A program made the translations under genes and the position numbers. The notes under the pieces are model-generated. The model did not search any database and was not told the origin of the DNA. It saw only the letters and a program-made list of their open reading frames with translations. A stretch of DNA of 64,000 nucleotides from Bacilli bacterium (GTDB lineage Bacteria > Bacillota_I > Bacilli_A > RFN20 > CAG-826), in NCBI GenBank assembly GCA_035326105.1, contig DAOKYO010000001.1, positions 846,800 through 910,799 of the forward strand, in the 5' to 3' direction. Of this stretch, positions 50,228-58,776 are shown piece by piece. Numbering within the stretch: position 1 is the first letter of the stretch; every line of letters starts with the position of its first letter.

Positions 50228-52030
50228 ATGAATAGAATACACATTAGTAAGTTAATAATCACAGGAGAAAAGGGAACTTCTACTCTTGAATTCGGAGAAA
50301 AACTGACCATCATTACTGGTCCTTCCGACACTGGGAAATCCTATATTTATAAATGTATTTACTATTTATTGGGATCTAAGAGTACAGTACCATTTGATTC
50401 TTCAATTGGTTACGATACTATATCTTTAGTCTTAAGAAAAGGGTTAGAGGACATAACACTTACACGAAAGATTGGTGAATCACAAATTGCTGTGACCAAT
50501 GGAAATGATCAAAAAACCTATAAACTTTCAGGAGGAAAAAGTGAAACTATAGATGATTTTTTTGCAGAATTCTTAGAATTACCTAAAAACCTCAAAGTTC
50601 CAAAAAATGAAGATGGTCAAACGCAAAAATTCTCTATTAGAACATTAAAACCTCTTCTTATGGTTCGTGAGGATGATACTGATATTGAAAAACCGATTTT
50701 ACTTCCTGAAACTGGACAGGCAACAACTGCATTTTTATCTTGTTTGCTATATTTACTTTATGATCAGGATTTCTCTGAGTTTGATGCTGAAGAAAATAAA
50801 AAAACAAAAGCAGCCAAAAAAGCTGCTGTACAAAAATATATTATTAGCAATAAGGAAAAACTAATTAATCAAAAAAATCAGCTTGAAAAAATACTTAACG
50901 AAGGAAACATTGATTCAAGCAATATTGAGGATGTAATTAATAAACTTCAACAAGAACTTGATCAAATCAATGAAGTAATCAATAAAGCGATTATAGATCT
51001 TCGTGAAACTGGTATAAAAATTGTTAGACAAGAAGATTCAATTCGTAAAAAGAAAGTTCTTCTTGAGCGTTATAAAGTACTTGAATCTCAGTATTTAGCC
51101 GATATTGAAAGATTAGGTTTTATAGTTCAAGGAGAGAAAATTATCCATAAGCATAACTCCCCAGCACATTGTCCATTCTGCGATGGTGAAATTAAGAAAA
51201 GACAAGAAGGTTCATATTTAGAAGCATCTAAAGCTGAAGTTAAAAAAATAATTGTTAATAGTGAAGAACTATCGAAAACAATCAAAGATACACAACAAGA
51301 AATCAATTCTCTTTTAAAAGAACTGGAAGAGTTACAATCAGCTAAAAATAGCATAGATAATACACTCAAAAATGAACTTAATCCAAAAAAGACATCTATT
51401 GTCAATCAGATTAATCAGTTCAAAACTTACATTGAATCAACAAATGAGTTAAAAATAATTAGTTCTTTACTTGATACTCTTGAAACTGACTTATCCAACC
51501 TAGATGCAACGGTCAATCAACGTAAACCATATAAACCTAAGGAGTTATTTGCAGAAGACTTCAAAACAACTATTAGTAATAACTATTTGCGATTGCTTGA
51601 GAATGTAAACTTCTCACCTATTAATTCTGCTGAGTTCGATATGTCTTCATTTGACATCATTGTTAATGGAGAACACAAGAAATCACATGGAAAAGGGTAT
51701 CGTTCATTGCTCAACTCACTCTTAATTTTATCAATGAGAGAGTACATTAACAGTGTAGCTATACATAATCCACATTATTACATGATTGACTCACCGCTAC
51801 ATGGTTTAAGTTTGCCTAACGGAGTTGAAGAAACTCAAAATGTTAGACGTGGTTTCTTCAAATACCTAATTGATAATATAGGTGATGATCAAATAATAAT
51901 TATTGAGAATGTTGTTCCTAATGACATTCCAGAAAATGTGAACTCTAATCCTGATGTTAAGATAATTGAATTTACTCAAGATGAAGAAAACGGAAGATAC
52001 GGATTACTAAAAGGAGTAAGAAAAAGTTAG
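50228..52030 (+). CDS. Rad50/SMC-like ABC ATPase of the ABC-3C system
   Basis: 600 residues. Walker A GPSDTGKSY (31-39); two long coiled-coil arms (about 190-300 and 335-430) around a zinc-hook-like AHCPFC (314-318); a signature-like KSHGKGYRSLLNSLLIL (485-501); Walker B YYMIDSPLHGLS (517-528). This is a Rad50-like ATPase that would sense DNA or a DNA-protein structure. GGGAG precedes ATG. It follows the middle component by 3 bp, so the three genes are coupled. Confidence 0.82.
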   Translation: MNRIHISKLIITGEKGTSTLEFGEKLTIITGPSDTGKSYIYKCIYYLLGSKSTVPFDSSIGYDTISLVLRKGLEDITLTRKIGESQIAVTNGNDQKTYKLSGGKSETIDDFFAEFLELPKNLKVPKNEDGQTQKFSIRTLKPLLMVREDDTDIEKPILLPETGQATTAFLSCLLYLLYDQDFSEFDAEENKKTKAAKKAAVQKYIISNKEKLINQKNQLEKILNEGNIDSSNIEDVINKLQQELDQINEVINKAIIDLRETGIKIVRQEDSIRKKKVLLERYKVLESQYLADIERLGFIVQGEKIIHKHNSPAHCPFCDGEIKKRQEGSYLEASKAEVKKIIVNSEELSKTIKDTQQEINSLLKELEELQSAKNSIDNTLKNELNPKKTSIVNQINQFKTYIESTNELKIISSLLDTLETDLSNLDATVNQRKPYKPKELFAEDFKTTISNNYLRLLENVNFSPINSAEFDMSSFDIIVNGEHKKSHGKGYRSLLNSLLILSMREYINSVAIHNPHYYMIDSPLHGLSLPNGVEETQNVRRGFFKYLIDNIGDDQIIIIENVVPNDIPENVNSNPDVKIIEFTQDEENGRYGLLKGVRKS

Positions 52031-52040
52031 GAGGGTTATT

Positions 52041-52241
52041 ATGATCAGTTACAATAAGTTATGGAAACTACTAATAGATAAAGGAATCAACAAAAAGCAG
52101 TTGATTGAACTTACAGGTGTCAGTTCTTCTTCTATAGCTAAATTAACTAAAGGAGAAAATGTTACAACTGATGTTTTATGTAAAATTTGTAAAGCTTTAA
52201 ATTGTGATTTCAAAGATATTATGGAATACATCCCAGAATAA
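52041..52241 (+). CDS. Small XRE/Cro-type regulator
   Basis: 66 residues, one HTH: LIDKGINKKQLIELTGVSSS, SIAKLTKGENVTTDVLCKIC, then CDFKDIMEYIPE, the HTH_26/YozG-like form. It is the last gene of the ABC-3C operon (10 bp spacing, GGAGG site), probably its repressor. It could also act on the restriction-modification genes beyond the shared terminator. Confidence 0.85.
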   Translation: MISYNKLWKLLIDKGINKKQLIELTGVSSSSIAKLTKGENVTTDVLCKICKALNCDFKDIMEYIPE

Positions 52242-52278
52242 AAAAATGACCCACTCGTTCATGAATGGGTCATTTTTT
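52241..52278. terminator. Bidirectional terminator
   Basis: AAAAAATGACCCA (52241-52253) pairs with TGGGTCATTTTTT (52266-52278). It separates the convergent XRE and methyltransferase genes and has T-runs on both strands. Confidence 0.9.
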
Positions 52279-52280
52279 TA

Positions 52281-53273
52281 TTATAAGTATTTTTTTATTT
52301 GAATAGCTATCTCATAAGCCAAATTTACTGGAACAGCATTTCCGATCATTTTGTAAGCAGTGTCTATGTCATTATAAATAAATTTAAAATCATCAGGGAA
52401 TCCTTGAATTCTTGCAACTTCTCTCACTGTCATTCTTCTATAATGAGATTCAAATCCAGGTACAAACTGATATTTATCAACACCTACTTTCTCCATCTTA
52501 GGTGCTTGCGGATGTAATTGACATTGCCTACCTGATGCTTGGACAGTAAATGCTTGTTCATTCCATCCCTTTACACGATTTCTACTCATGAAAATAGGAG
52601 AAAATGCACCAACAAAATATTCATTATTATTTATTGCATTTGGATTATACTTATTTCTTGCTAACGCAGGTACTGCCGTATCTTTTAGATCATATATTAT
52701 ATCTTTTAAGGTTAACTTGTTATCACCTTCAGTTGATCCTTGAGGAAAAACAAAGTCAACATCCAGGTCCTTTCTAAATCCTATATAGAATACTCTAATT
52801 CTTTCTTGAGCAACACCATAATCTTTTGCGTTAGCAACATTTAATGTAACATAGTATCCTGCTTCATCAAACATTTCTAATATGTTTTTAACAGCATCAG
52901 AGTGTCTATTTGATAGCATCCCTCTGACATTTTCTGCTAAGAAAAATTTAGGTTTCACCTCTTTTAATATTCTTATGTAATCAAAGAATAACTGACCTCG
53001 TTCATCTTCAATTCCCTTTAAAGCACCAGCTTCAGACCATGATTGACATGGAGGTCCTCCGATAATGCCATCAACATTCAACGGAAAATCAACTGCACTC
53101 AAACTTCTTATATCTCCTTCAATAAGTTTAGTGTTTGGATGATTAATTTTATATGTATCATAAATCTTCTTATCAAATTCGTTTGCAACTGAAATTTCAA
53201 AGCCAGCTTTTTCAAATCCTAAATCTAGTCCACCACAGCCAGAAAATAACGAAATTATTTTTGGTTTACTCAT
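52281..53273 (-). CDS. C5-cytosine methyltransferase, M.HaeIII-like (GGCC)
   Basis: 330 residues. Motif I SLFSGCGGLDLGFEKAGF, motif IV GGPPCQSWSEAG (catalytic Cys76), motif VI FFLAENVRGM, target-recognition region SRNRVKGWNEQAFTVQASGR followed by QCQLHPQAPKM, motif X IGNAVPVNLAYEIA. These agree closely, including the target-recognition region, with M.HaeIII as I remember it, so methylation of GGCC is the likely specificity. ATG 53273 has AAGGAG 8 nt upstream. It lies 62 bp downstream of the endonuclease-like gene. Confidence 0.9.
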   Translation of the reverse strand: MSKPKIISLFSGCGGLDLGFEKAGFEISVANEFDKKIYDTYKINHPNTKLIEGDIRSLSAVDFPLNVDGIIGGPPCQSWSEAGALKGIEDERGQLFFDYIRILKEVKPKFFLAENVRGMLSNRHSDAVKNILEMFDEAGYYVTLNVANAKDYGVAQERIRVFYIGFRKDLDVDFVFPQGSTEGDNKLTLKDIIYDLKDTAVPALARNKYNPNAINNNEYFVGAFSPIFMSRNRVKGWNEQAFTVQASGRQCQLHPQAPKMEKVGVDKYQFVPGFESHYRRMTVREVARIQGFPDDFKFIYNDIDTAYKMIGNAVPVNLAYEIAIQIKKYL

Positions 53274-53335
53274 GTTATGCACTCCTTATCTATTGCGTAT
53301 TATATTACAATAAAATCCAAAAAAAGCAACGCAAT

Positions 53336-54244
53336 TTATAAATAATTAATGCCATCTAGGATTTCTTTTTTTATATCATCAGTTGTTTTGATATTAAGTG
53401 TTGATAATGCACTTGATAGTAGACTATATGCATAGTCACCACCATGTTCTAGTGGTTCATCAAATACTAATGTTCCACTTAATTTCCCATTAACAGCTTG
53501 CCATTTAACATATACAGATAAAGGTCTATTACCATCGTATTTACCTACTACACCATTCTTTTTATATTTTGATCTATAATTTAATGCTTTGCAGGCAAAG
53601 TAAATATCGCTAGAATGTTTATCAATATAATCTTCTACGCTAATTAAAGAATTAATTACATCTTGTATTGTTTTAATGTTTTTTACATCTGCAAATAAAA
53701 TATGTGTTGCGACACCCGAGTTCAAAACTTGAACTCTATTTACAATTGCATCTTTTTTATCCCCGACAAGTGTTGTCCCAGAATAAACATCTATCTTTTG
53801 TTCTCTAGTTAAAGGTACAACATTAGATAGTTCCCCACTCAACTTATTGAGTAATTCAAACTTCCAGCCCAAAGTAAAACAACCTTCTTCAGTTTTTCCT
53901 GATTTTTGTAAAAATAAAATTGGTCTTGATTCAAACTTAGTTTTTATACTCGTTATTGCATTAATTATTATTGATTTCCAGTTAGAACCGAAAATTTGCT
54001 CAGCTCGTTCTTTATTAGTTTTATTTTCAAGAAAATCAGCATTTGATTGCTTAAATGATATTTTTAATTCGATTGAATCAACATCACTTTTTGCAGAACA
54101 ATAAATATCTGTTTTTGGTTCCCCTGATGAACAAGTAGGTTTTCCAGAATTCAAAACAGTATATACTTTTCCATTATATGAAAATTTATCTCCAACTTTA
54201 AATAATCCTAAAACAAATTGTTCAGACTTTGAAAAAATAGCCAT
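53336..54244 (-). CDS. Restriction endonuclease, HaeIII-like family
   Basis: 302 residues. EPKTDIYCSAKSDVD (Asp46) followed by SIELKISFKQ (Glu59, Lys61) is a PD-(D/E)xK catalytic core near the N-terminus, as in HaeIII-type endonucleases. Its position directly upstream of the GGCC methyltransferase, same strand, supports the assignment. GAGG lies 8 nt before ATG 54244; the frame to 54253 is the alternative. A 17-bp palindrome lies about 90 bp upstream. Confidence 0.75.
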   Translation of the reverse strand: MAIFSKSEQFVLGLFKVGDKFSYNGKVYTVLNSGKPTCSSGEPKTDIYCSAKSDVDSIELKISFKQSNADFLENKTNKERAEQIFGSNWKSIIINAITSIKTKFESRPILFLQKSGKTEEGCFTLGWKFELLNKLSGELSNVVPLTREQKIDVYSGTTLVGDKKDAIVNRVQVLNSGVATHILFADVKNIKTIQDVINSLISVEDYIDKHSSDIYFACKALNYRSKYKKNGVVGKYDGNRPLSVYVKWQAVNGKLSGTLVFDEPLEHGGDYAYSLLSSALSTLNIKTTDDIKKEILDGINYL

Positions 54245-54329
54245 AGAATGCACCTCAATTCAATAATTTTTTACATAAATATCTTTTAAAAATACAAACC
54301 GACAAATATATAATATTGTATCACAAAAT

Positions 54330-54346
54330 ACATAGAATTTCTATGT
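54330..54346. promoter_or_regulatory. Palindromic operator before restriction gene
   Basis: ACATAGAA, one base, TTCTATGT: a perfect 8-bp inverted repeat next to a TTTACA/TACAAT promoter-like pair on the reverse strand. It resembles control sites of restriction-modification operons; the binding protein could be the small XRE product. Confidence 0.55.
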
Positions 54347-54366
54347 AAAGCCTAAAGTTAATCTAT

Positions 54367-54411
54367 TGTGTTTTAATTTACCTTTCGTGTTTTAATTGAC
54401 CTTTCGTGTTT
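54367..54411. repeat. Three GTGTTTT repeats, 19-bp period
   Basis: GTGTTTT(A/T) starts at 54368, 54387 and 54406, with the flanking ACCTTTC conserved between copies. Period 19 bp. Confidence 0.55.
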
Positions 54412-54557
54412 TTATACAATCAAATTTGAATAAAAGTAACTTCAAGAAAGAAAAAAGATGCAATGAAAACCCTAGGTAAGTAAGAAAAAAGGGATTATCT
54501 CCCTATTTTCCTATTCATTAAAGTCGATACTATTGTATCTACACTGTCGTGCTAATA

Positions 54558-54648
54558 TGGCGGAGAAATGGGGATTTGAACCCCAGCAGGGCTTGAACCC
54601 TCTATCAGTTTTCGAAACTGACCCCTTCAGCCGCTTGGGTATTTCTCC
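54558..54648 (-). tRNA. tRNA-Ser, anticodon CGA
   Basis: On the reverse strand a 7-bp acceptor stem (GGAGAAA with TTTCTCC), anticodon loop TTCGAAA in CAGTTTCGAAAACTG (anticodon CGA), a long variable arm (AGGGTTCAAGCCCT), T-arm GGGGTTCAAATCCCC and encoded CCA. 91 nt, a class II serine tRNA. It marks the host side of the island edge. Confidence 0.93.
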
Positions 54649-54755
54649 AAAAGCGGGATTATTATAACATAAAACCAGATTTTGACTAGATGATTTTGAT
54701 AATATTTGCTAGCCAAAAGAGGAAAAAAATCGTGTATAATTTATTTGAGGTATAT

Positions 54756-56510
54756 ATGGGCTATTTATTATTATCAAATAGAATTTATTCCGCTAAATCA
54801 ATTTTTCAAAATATCTGGCTTATTATCTTAATTGCCACGCTTTTGATTATAGGTTTTATTGTTTTTACGTGGCTTCGACAAAGGAAAGTTGATGCCGACA
54901 TTGATATCAACATAAACACCGCGCGGATATATTACCTAGATTTAGCACATAATCGCATTACTTTTTTTAATCGCAATGCTATAAAGAAACGTAAATCTGG
55001 TAATTTGGATTATTTTTTCTCCCAATTTCATCCGAGTGAACGGGAACGAATTCGCAAGTGGCTTAATCAGTTGCTTGATGAAAATGCTACTCCCAGCAGT
55101 TTTATTGAAGCGGATGTAATTATTAAAAAGAATCGCGACCCCAAAGCAAGTTTTTTCTCGCTTTTGGAGGTCTTATCGGTCAACAAAAAGGAAAAACGAA
55201 TTTATTTAGAAAGCTATCTGCTTCGTTTTCTTAGCCCCCGCATTAAAAGTGGAAAACGCGCGACCAATTTATTTATTACCGAAAAGCGGGCCACCGAAAT
55301 ATATAGTCACTTGAAGGATAATAAAAAAGGAACCACAATGATAGTTCGCTTCTACAAAATGAGCCCTCGTCAGAAGCGAAATCTTCGCTTTGAGCGACTT
55401 CTGGTAGCGAACTTAAAAAACCGCATTATACCATTTTTAGGCGGAAATCGCCTTTTAGTAAACTACGGCGATCTTGAACTTGGTATTTTCGATTTTAAAT
55501 CCAGCGGCGGTAAGAGCGTATTTTTACCTCTAGCGCGGTCGATAGCCAATGATTTGGCGCGTTTTCTCGATGTGAATGGTTACCATGAGCTTTATTCTTT
55601 TTCAATCGGAATTGTTGATAACTTGTCCTTCAATAAATTCTCTTTAATCGTGAAACAAGCTCGGGAAATGGCCATCGTCGCGGAAGAGAAAGAAGAGGAT
55701 ATCGTTTATTTTGATGCAAGCTCGAACAGTGACGAATTTCAACTGGATAAAACATTTACCAAGGACTTAATGACCTTAATTAAGGAAAAGAAGATTACAG
55801 TTTATTATCGGGCGATCGTGGATGCCACCACAAAATCACCGATTGGCTATTTCTCTTCGGTGCAGCCATATAATTCGATTTTTAACAATTTTACTGAACT
55901 AAAAGAGTATGCTTTGAAAAATAAACTTGATCAGGAACTTTTTCAAATGATTGCCAAAAGCATTATTCCCCGTTTCTTTAACCAGCGAGATGGCGACAAG
56001 CTGAATCTATTCCTGCCGGTCATCGTTTCCGACTACCAGTCAATCATCAAAACACTGCCGCAAGTTAACCATAGTCGGGAGGTTCCCATTACATTGCTCT
56101 TCGAAGAGGAAGATATTGCTCTGGAAGTTGATAAAACTACTGATGTAATTGCAAACTTTTCCGATTATAATAACAAAGGCTATCGTACCGCTTTAGTTAT
56201 TAACGATGCCCAACTGATGTTGCCGAATGAACTTTATCAGATGTTTGATTATTTCGTAGTCGGAGGCGATTTCACGGCGAACATTGATAGCGATGAGCGG
56301 GCACGGATGATCTTAAACGGCACGCTCGGCAAATTGGTGCGTTACGAAAAACCGGTTATCGTTTGCGATTTAGAGAACTGGACGGATATCGAATTGGTGG
56401 TCCGTAGCGGAATAAGGCTCATCTCTTCAGAAGAAATCGGCTCTAATGATGAGATGGTATTACCGATCGATAAAAAAAAGATGCTTAGGCTCGATAGCCT
56501 GAATAAGTGA
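54756..56510 (+). CDS. Membrane-anchored degenerate GGDEF/EAL protein
   Basis: 584 residues: a membrane helix (about 19-39), a PAS-like or unknown region (50-185), a GGDEF-type domain in which the signature is replaced by NYGDLELGIF (236-245), then an EAL-type domain starting TVYYRAIVDATTKSPIGYFS where the EAL triad is lost. It keeps the fold landmarks (FSIGIVDNL, AREMAIVAEEKEED) but not the catalytic residues, so it may bind c-di-GMP or protein partners and not make or break the nucleotide. ATG 54756 has GAGG upstream. Followed by proS after 6 bp. Confidence 0.75.
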   Translation: MGYLLLSNRIYSAKSIFQNIWLIILIATLLIIGFIVFTWLRQRKVDADIDININTARIYYLDLAHNRITFFNRNAIKKRKSGNLDYFFSQFHPSERERIRKWLNQLLDENATPSSFIEADVIIKKNRDPKASFFSLLEVLSVNKKEKRIYLESYLLRFLSPRIKSGKRATNLFITEKRATEIYSHLKDNKKGTTMIVRFYKMSPRQKRNLRFERLLVANLKNRIIPFLGGNRLLVNYGDLELGIFDFKSSGGKSVFLPLARSIANDLARFLDVNGYHELYSFSIGIVDNLSFNKFSLIVKQAREMAIVAEEKEEDIVYFDASSNSDEFQLDKTFTKDLMTLIKEKKITVYYRAIVDATTKSPIGYFSSVQPYNSIFNNFTELKEYALKNKLDQELFQMIAKSIIPRFFNQRDGDKLNLFLPVIVSDYQSIIKTLPQVNHSREVPITLLFEEEDIALEVDKTTDVIANFSDYNNKGYRTALVINDAQLMLPNELYQMFDYFVVGGDFTANIDSDERARMILNGTLGKLVRYEKPVIVCDLENWTDIELVVRSGIRLISSEEIGSNDEMVLPIDKKKMLRLDSLNK

Positions 56511-56516
56511 GGATTT

Positions 56517-57959
56517 ATGGAAGAAAATAAAATTAAAAATGATGCGATTACGTCGCGGGATGAAGACTTTGCCAAATGGTATACCGATGTCTGCCGAAAG
56601 GCGGAATTGATGGACTATTCATCGGTTAAGGGATTTATAATCTATCGGCCGTACGGCTATGCGATCTGGGAGCAAATCCAGTCCTACCTTGACCGTAAAT
56701 TTAAGGAAACGGGACATGAAAATGTCTATATGCCTTTAGTTATACCTACGAGTTTGTTTCAGAAGGAAAAGGACCATGTGCAAGGTTTTGCTCCCGAAAC
56801 GTTAATTGCCACCATCGGGGGAAGTAACAAGATTGATGACCCATTAATTATTCGCCCCACCTCGGAGGTGCTTTTTTGTGAACATTACGCCAAGATTATC
56901 AGCAGCTACCGCGATCTTCCCAAAAAGTACAACCAGTGGTGCTCCGTCGTTCGGTGGGAAAAGACTACACGGCCATTCCTTCGGGGATCGGAATTTCTCT
57001 GGCAGGAAGGCCATACGATGCACGAGAGTGAACAGGAAGCGAGACATGAAACCTTGTCGATGTTAGAAGTATATAACAATATGGGACGCGACCTGCTTGC
57101 CGTTCCGTTTGTAACTGGTCGAAAAACCGAAAAGGAGAAATTCGCCGGCGCGGTCGAAACCTATTCTATCGAGGCGCTGATGCACGATGGCAAGGCGCTA
57201 CAAAGCGGTACTTCACATTATTTTGGTACGGGCTTTACGGAAGCATTTAATATCACTTTCCAAGATAAGAACGGAAAGATGCAGCATCCATTCCAAACCA
57301 GCTGGGGCGTTTCGACGCGACTTATTGGCTCTATTATTATGGTGCACGGCGATGATAATGGACTTGTATTACCTCCGGCAGTAGCCCCTATCCAAGTAGT
57401 GATAATTCCTATTCAACAGCAAAAGCCAGGCATTTTAGGCGCGGCTAAAGAGTTGTTCTCGCTTTTAAAAGCGAAGGGAATTCGGGTCAAACTCGATGAT
57501 TCAGACCGTACACCTGGATGGAAGTTTGCCGAATGGGAAATGAAAGGTGTCCCTCTACGTATCGAAATTGGTCCACGAGATTTGGCTAATGCCGTGATTA
57601 CAGTAGCCAAGCGCAATGATGGCACCCGCGAAACTATTCCGCTTGCCGATTGTGAAACGGAAGTTAATCGTTTATTGAAGGTCATCCATGAAGAAATGTA
57701 TGAGAAAGCTTTTCAATTCCTTTTATCCCATACAGTTGAGGTCCAAAGTATGGAGGAAATTAACCACGTTCTTAATGACGTCACGGGCTACGCTAAGATG
57801 ATGTGGTGTGGCGAACAGGAATGCATGGATGTAATTAAAGATAAGTATAATGCAACAGCGCGCGTGATGCCGTTTAACCAAATTCCTTTTGGTGAAGAAA
57901 AGTGCCCGGTCTGCGGCAAGGAAGCTCACAAGGTTGTCCTTGTAGCTAAGGCGTATTAA
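56517..57959 (+). CDS. proS: Prolyl-tRNA synthetase, archaeal/eukaryote type
   Basis: 480 residues, type 3 ProRS without the bacterial editing insertion. Motif 1/2 region: MDYSSVKGFIIYRPYGYAIW, PLIIRPTSEV, VVRWEKTTRPFLRGSEFLWQ; motif 3: GTSHYFGTGFTEAFNI and VHGDDNGLVLPP. A C-terminal zinc-like cluster has CGEQEC and CPVCGK. It charges tRNA-Pro. This type is typical of Mollicutes and some Firmicutes. It is co-oriented and closely spaced with the GGDEF/EAL-like gene. Confidence 0.97.
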   Translation: MEENKIKNDAITSRDEDFAKWYTDVCRKAELMDYSSVKGFIIYRPYGYAIWEQIQSYLDRKFKETGHENVYMPLVIPTSLFQKEKDHVQGFAPETLIATIGGSNKIDDPLIIRPTSEVLFCEHYAKIISSYRDLPKKYNQWCSVVRWEKTTRPFLRGSEFLWQEGHTMHESEQEARHETLSMLEVYNNMGRDLLAVPFVTGRKTEKEKFAGAVETYSIEALMHDGKALQSGTSHYFGTGFTEAFNITFQDKNGKMQHPFQTSWGVSTRLIGSIIMVHGDDNGLVLPPAVAPIQVVIIPIQQQKPGILGAAKELFSLLKAKGIRVKLDDSDRTPGWKFAEWEMKGVPLRIEIGPRDLANAVITVAKRNDGTRETIPLADCETEVNRLLKVIHEEMYEKAFQFLLSHTVEVQSMEEINHVLNDVTGYAKMMWCGEQECMDVIKDKYNATARVMPFNQIPFGEEKCPVCGKEAHKVVLVAKAY

Positions 57960-58061
57960 GGGTTGATTTTATTCGACAAAAGTTAATAGAAATCAAGATA
58001 TTTTTTCCATAAAAAAACATTGCAGCCCCTACTCTTCTATGATAAGATTTAGGGGCGGTTT

Positions 58062-58152
58062 GGAGTAGTACCCAAGTTGGTGAAGGGGCTTCCCTGCTAA
58101 GGAAGTAGATCGGGAAACTGGTGCGAGAGTTCGAGTCTCTCCTACTCCGCCA
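58062..58152 (+). tRNA. tRNA-Ser, anticodon GCT
   Basis: Acceptor GGAGTAG pairs with CTACTCC; anticodon stem-loop CTTCCCTGCTAAGGAAG contains GCT; variable arm ATCGGGAAACTGGTG region; T-arm GAGAGTTCGAGTCTCTC; encoded CCA. 91 nt, class II serine tRNA. Confidence 0.93.
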
Positions 58153-58163
58153 TCTGCCTAGTG

Positions 58164-58195
58164 AGGCTTTGATACAATTATCAAGGCTTTTTTTG
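58164..58195 (+). terminator. Terminator after tRNA-Ser(GCT)
   Basis: GCTTTGATA and TATCAAGGC pair (one G-T pair) and are followed by TTTTTTT on the plus strand. Confidence 0.75.
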
Positions 58196-58310
58196 TGCTT
58201 AAAACGCTAAAAATAGGCCATTTAATACTGATTTCTATGATTTTCGGTAATAGTTAATGGTTTTCAGGGCAAAAAAGAAGGGGAAAATAACGATCTTGAA
58301 AACCTACTAG

Positions 58311-58380
58311 TTGAACGATTAGGGGGTGGGGTTGCACGATTGAACGATTACAAGGAGAGGGGTTGCACGATTGAACGATT
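58311..58380. repeat. Tandem repeats with TTGAACGATT core
   Basis: TTGAACGATT at 58311-58320, 58340-58349 and 58371-58380; the last two lie in copies of a 31-bp unit (GGGGTTGCACGA, core, AC, then GAGAG). An inverted copy lies at 58500-58509. The core resembles the operator half-sites before cadC. Confidence 0.65.
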
Positions 58381-58443
58381 ACGGGAGAGGGGGTTGCATC
58401 TAGGGTTTAAGTCCCCTAATACGCCCCATCTCTAAACACCGAG

Positions 58444-58473
58444 AATGCTACCTCAAAAAGGGTAGCATTTTTT
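58444..58473 (+). terminator. Terminator-like hairpin
   Basis: AATGCTACC (58444-58452) pairs with GGTAGCATT (58461-58469), loop of 8, followed by TTTTTT. Confidence 0.75.
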
Positions 58474-58696
58474 GTGTCAATAAACGGAACCCTTTTTTTA
58501 ATCGTTCAACAGTAGCCCGGAGTAAAGCAATGTGGGGTTGAGGCCATGGGGATACTTTTTATCCCGCGAGACAAGTGAACTATTATTTTGGATAGGCCGT
58601 ATATATGAAACCGTTGTCACATATGTTGCGAAGTCTTTTCAAGAGATGGAAAACAGAAAAGAGAATCTGTTTGTGAAATATCTTGGCTTTTATGTA

Positions 58697-58756
58697 TTGA
58701 CATTATACAGCCAAGGTATAATAATACATATGAACGATTGTTCAACCGTTCAATGT
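58697..58756 (+). promoter_or_regulatory. cad promoter and ArsR/SmtB-type operator
   Basis: TTGACA (58697-58702), 17 bp, AATAAT (58720-58725). Just downstream is TGAACGATTGTTCA (58731-58744), an inverted TGAAC/GTTCA site, followed by two more TTCAA half-sites. The TGAA...TTCA spacing fits CadC/CzrA-type repressor sites. Confidence 0.8.
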
Positions 58757-58776
58757 TCAACGAGGGAGGTAATAAT

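Larger units (their letters stand above)
54245..54557. other. Spacer between restriction gene and tRNA-Ser
   Basis: No gene is visible. It contains the leftward promoter region with a TACAAT-like -10, a 17-bp palindrome, three GTGTTTT repeats, and past 54440 the approach to the tRNA. If the defence genes belong to the mobile region, its right edge is here. Confidence 0.6.
58153..58776. other. Non-coding region before cad operon
   Basis: No gene is convincing in these 624 bases; an open frame from 58532 overlaps the cadC start in another frame and lacks a ribosome site. It holds two terminators, a 31-bp tandem repeat containing TTGAACGATT, a T-arm-like GGGTTTAAGTCCCC near 58403-58416, and the cad promoter and operator. 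Confidence 0.6.

Noticed and set aside
13275..54690. attL/attR repeat pair
   Set aside because: I compared the two candidate border regions by eye and found no convincing common core; serine recombinase cores can be as short as 2 bp.
58403..58430. tRNA remnant
   Set aside because: A T-arm-like GGGTTTAAGTCCCC is present, but no matching acceptor, D-arm or anticodon arm can be folded; kept only as a note.
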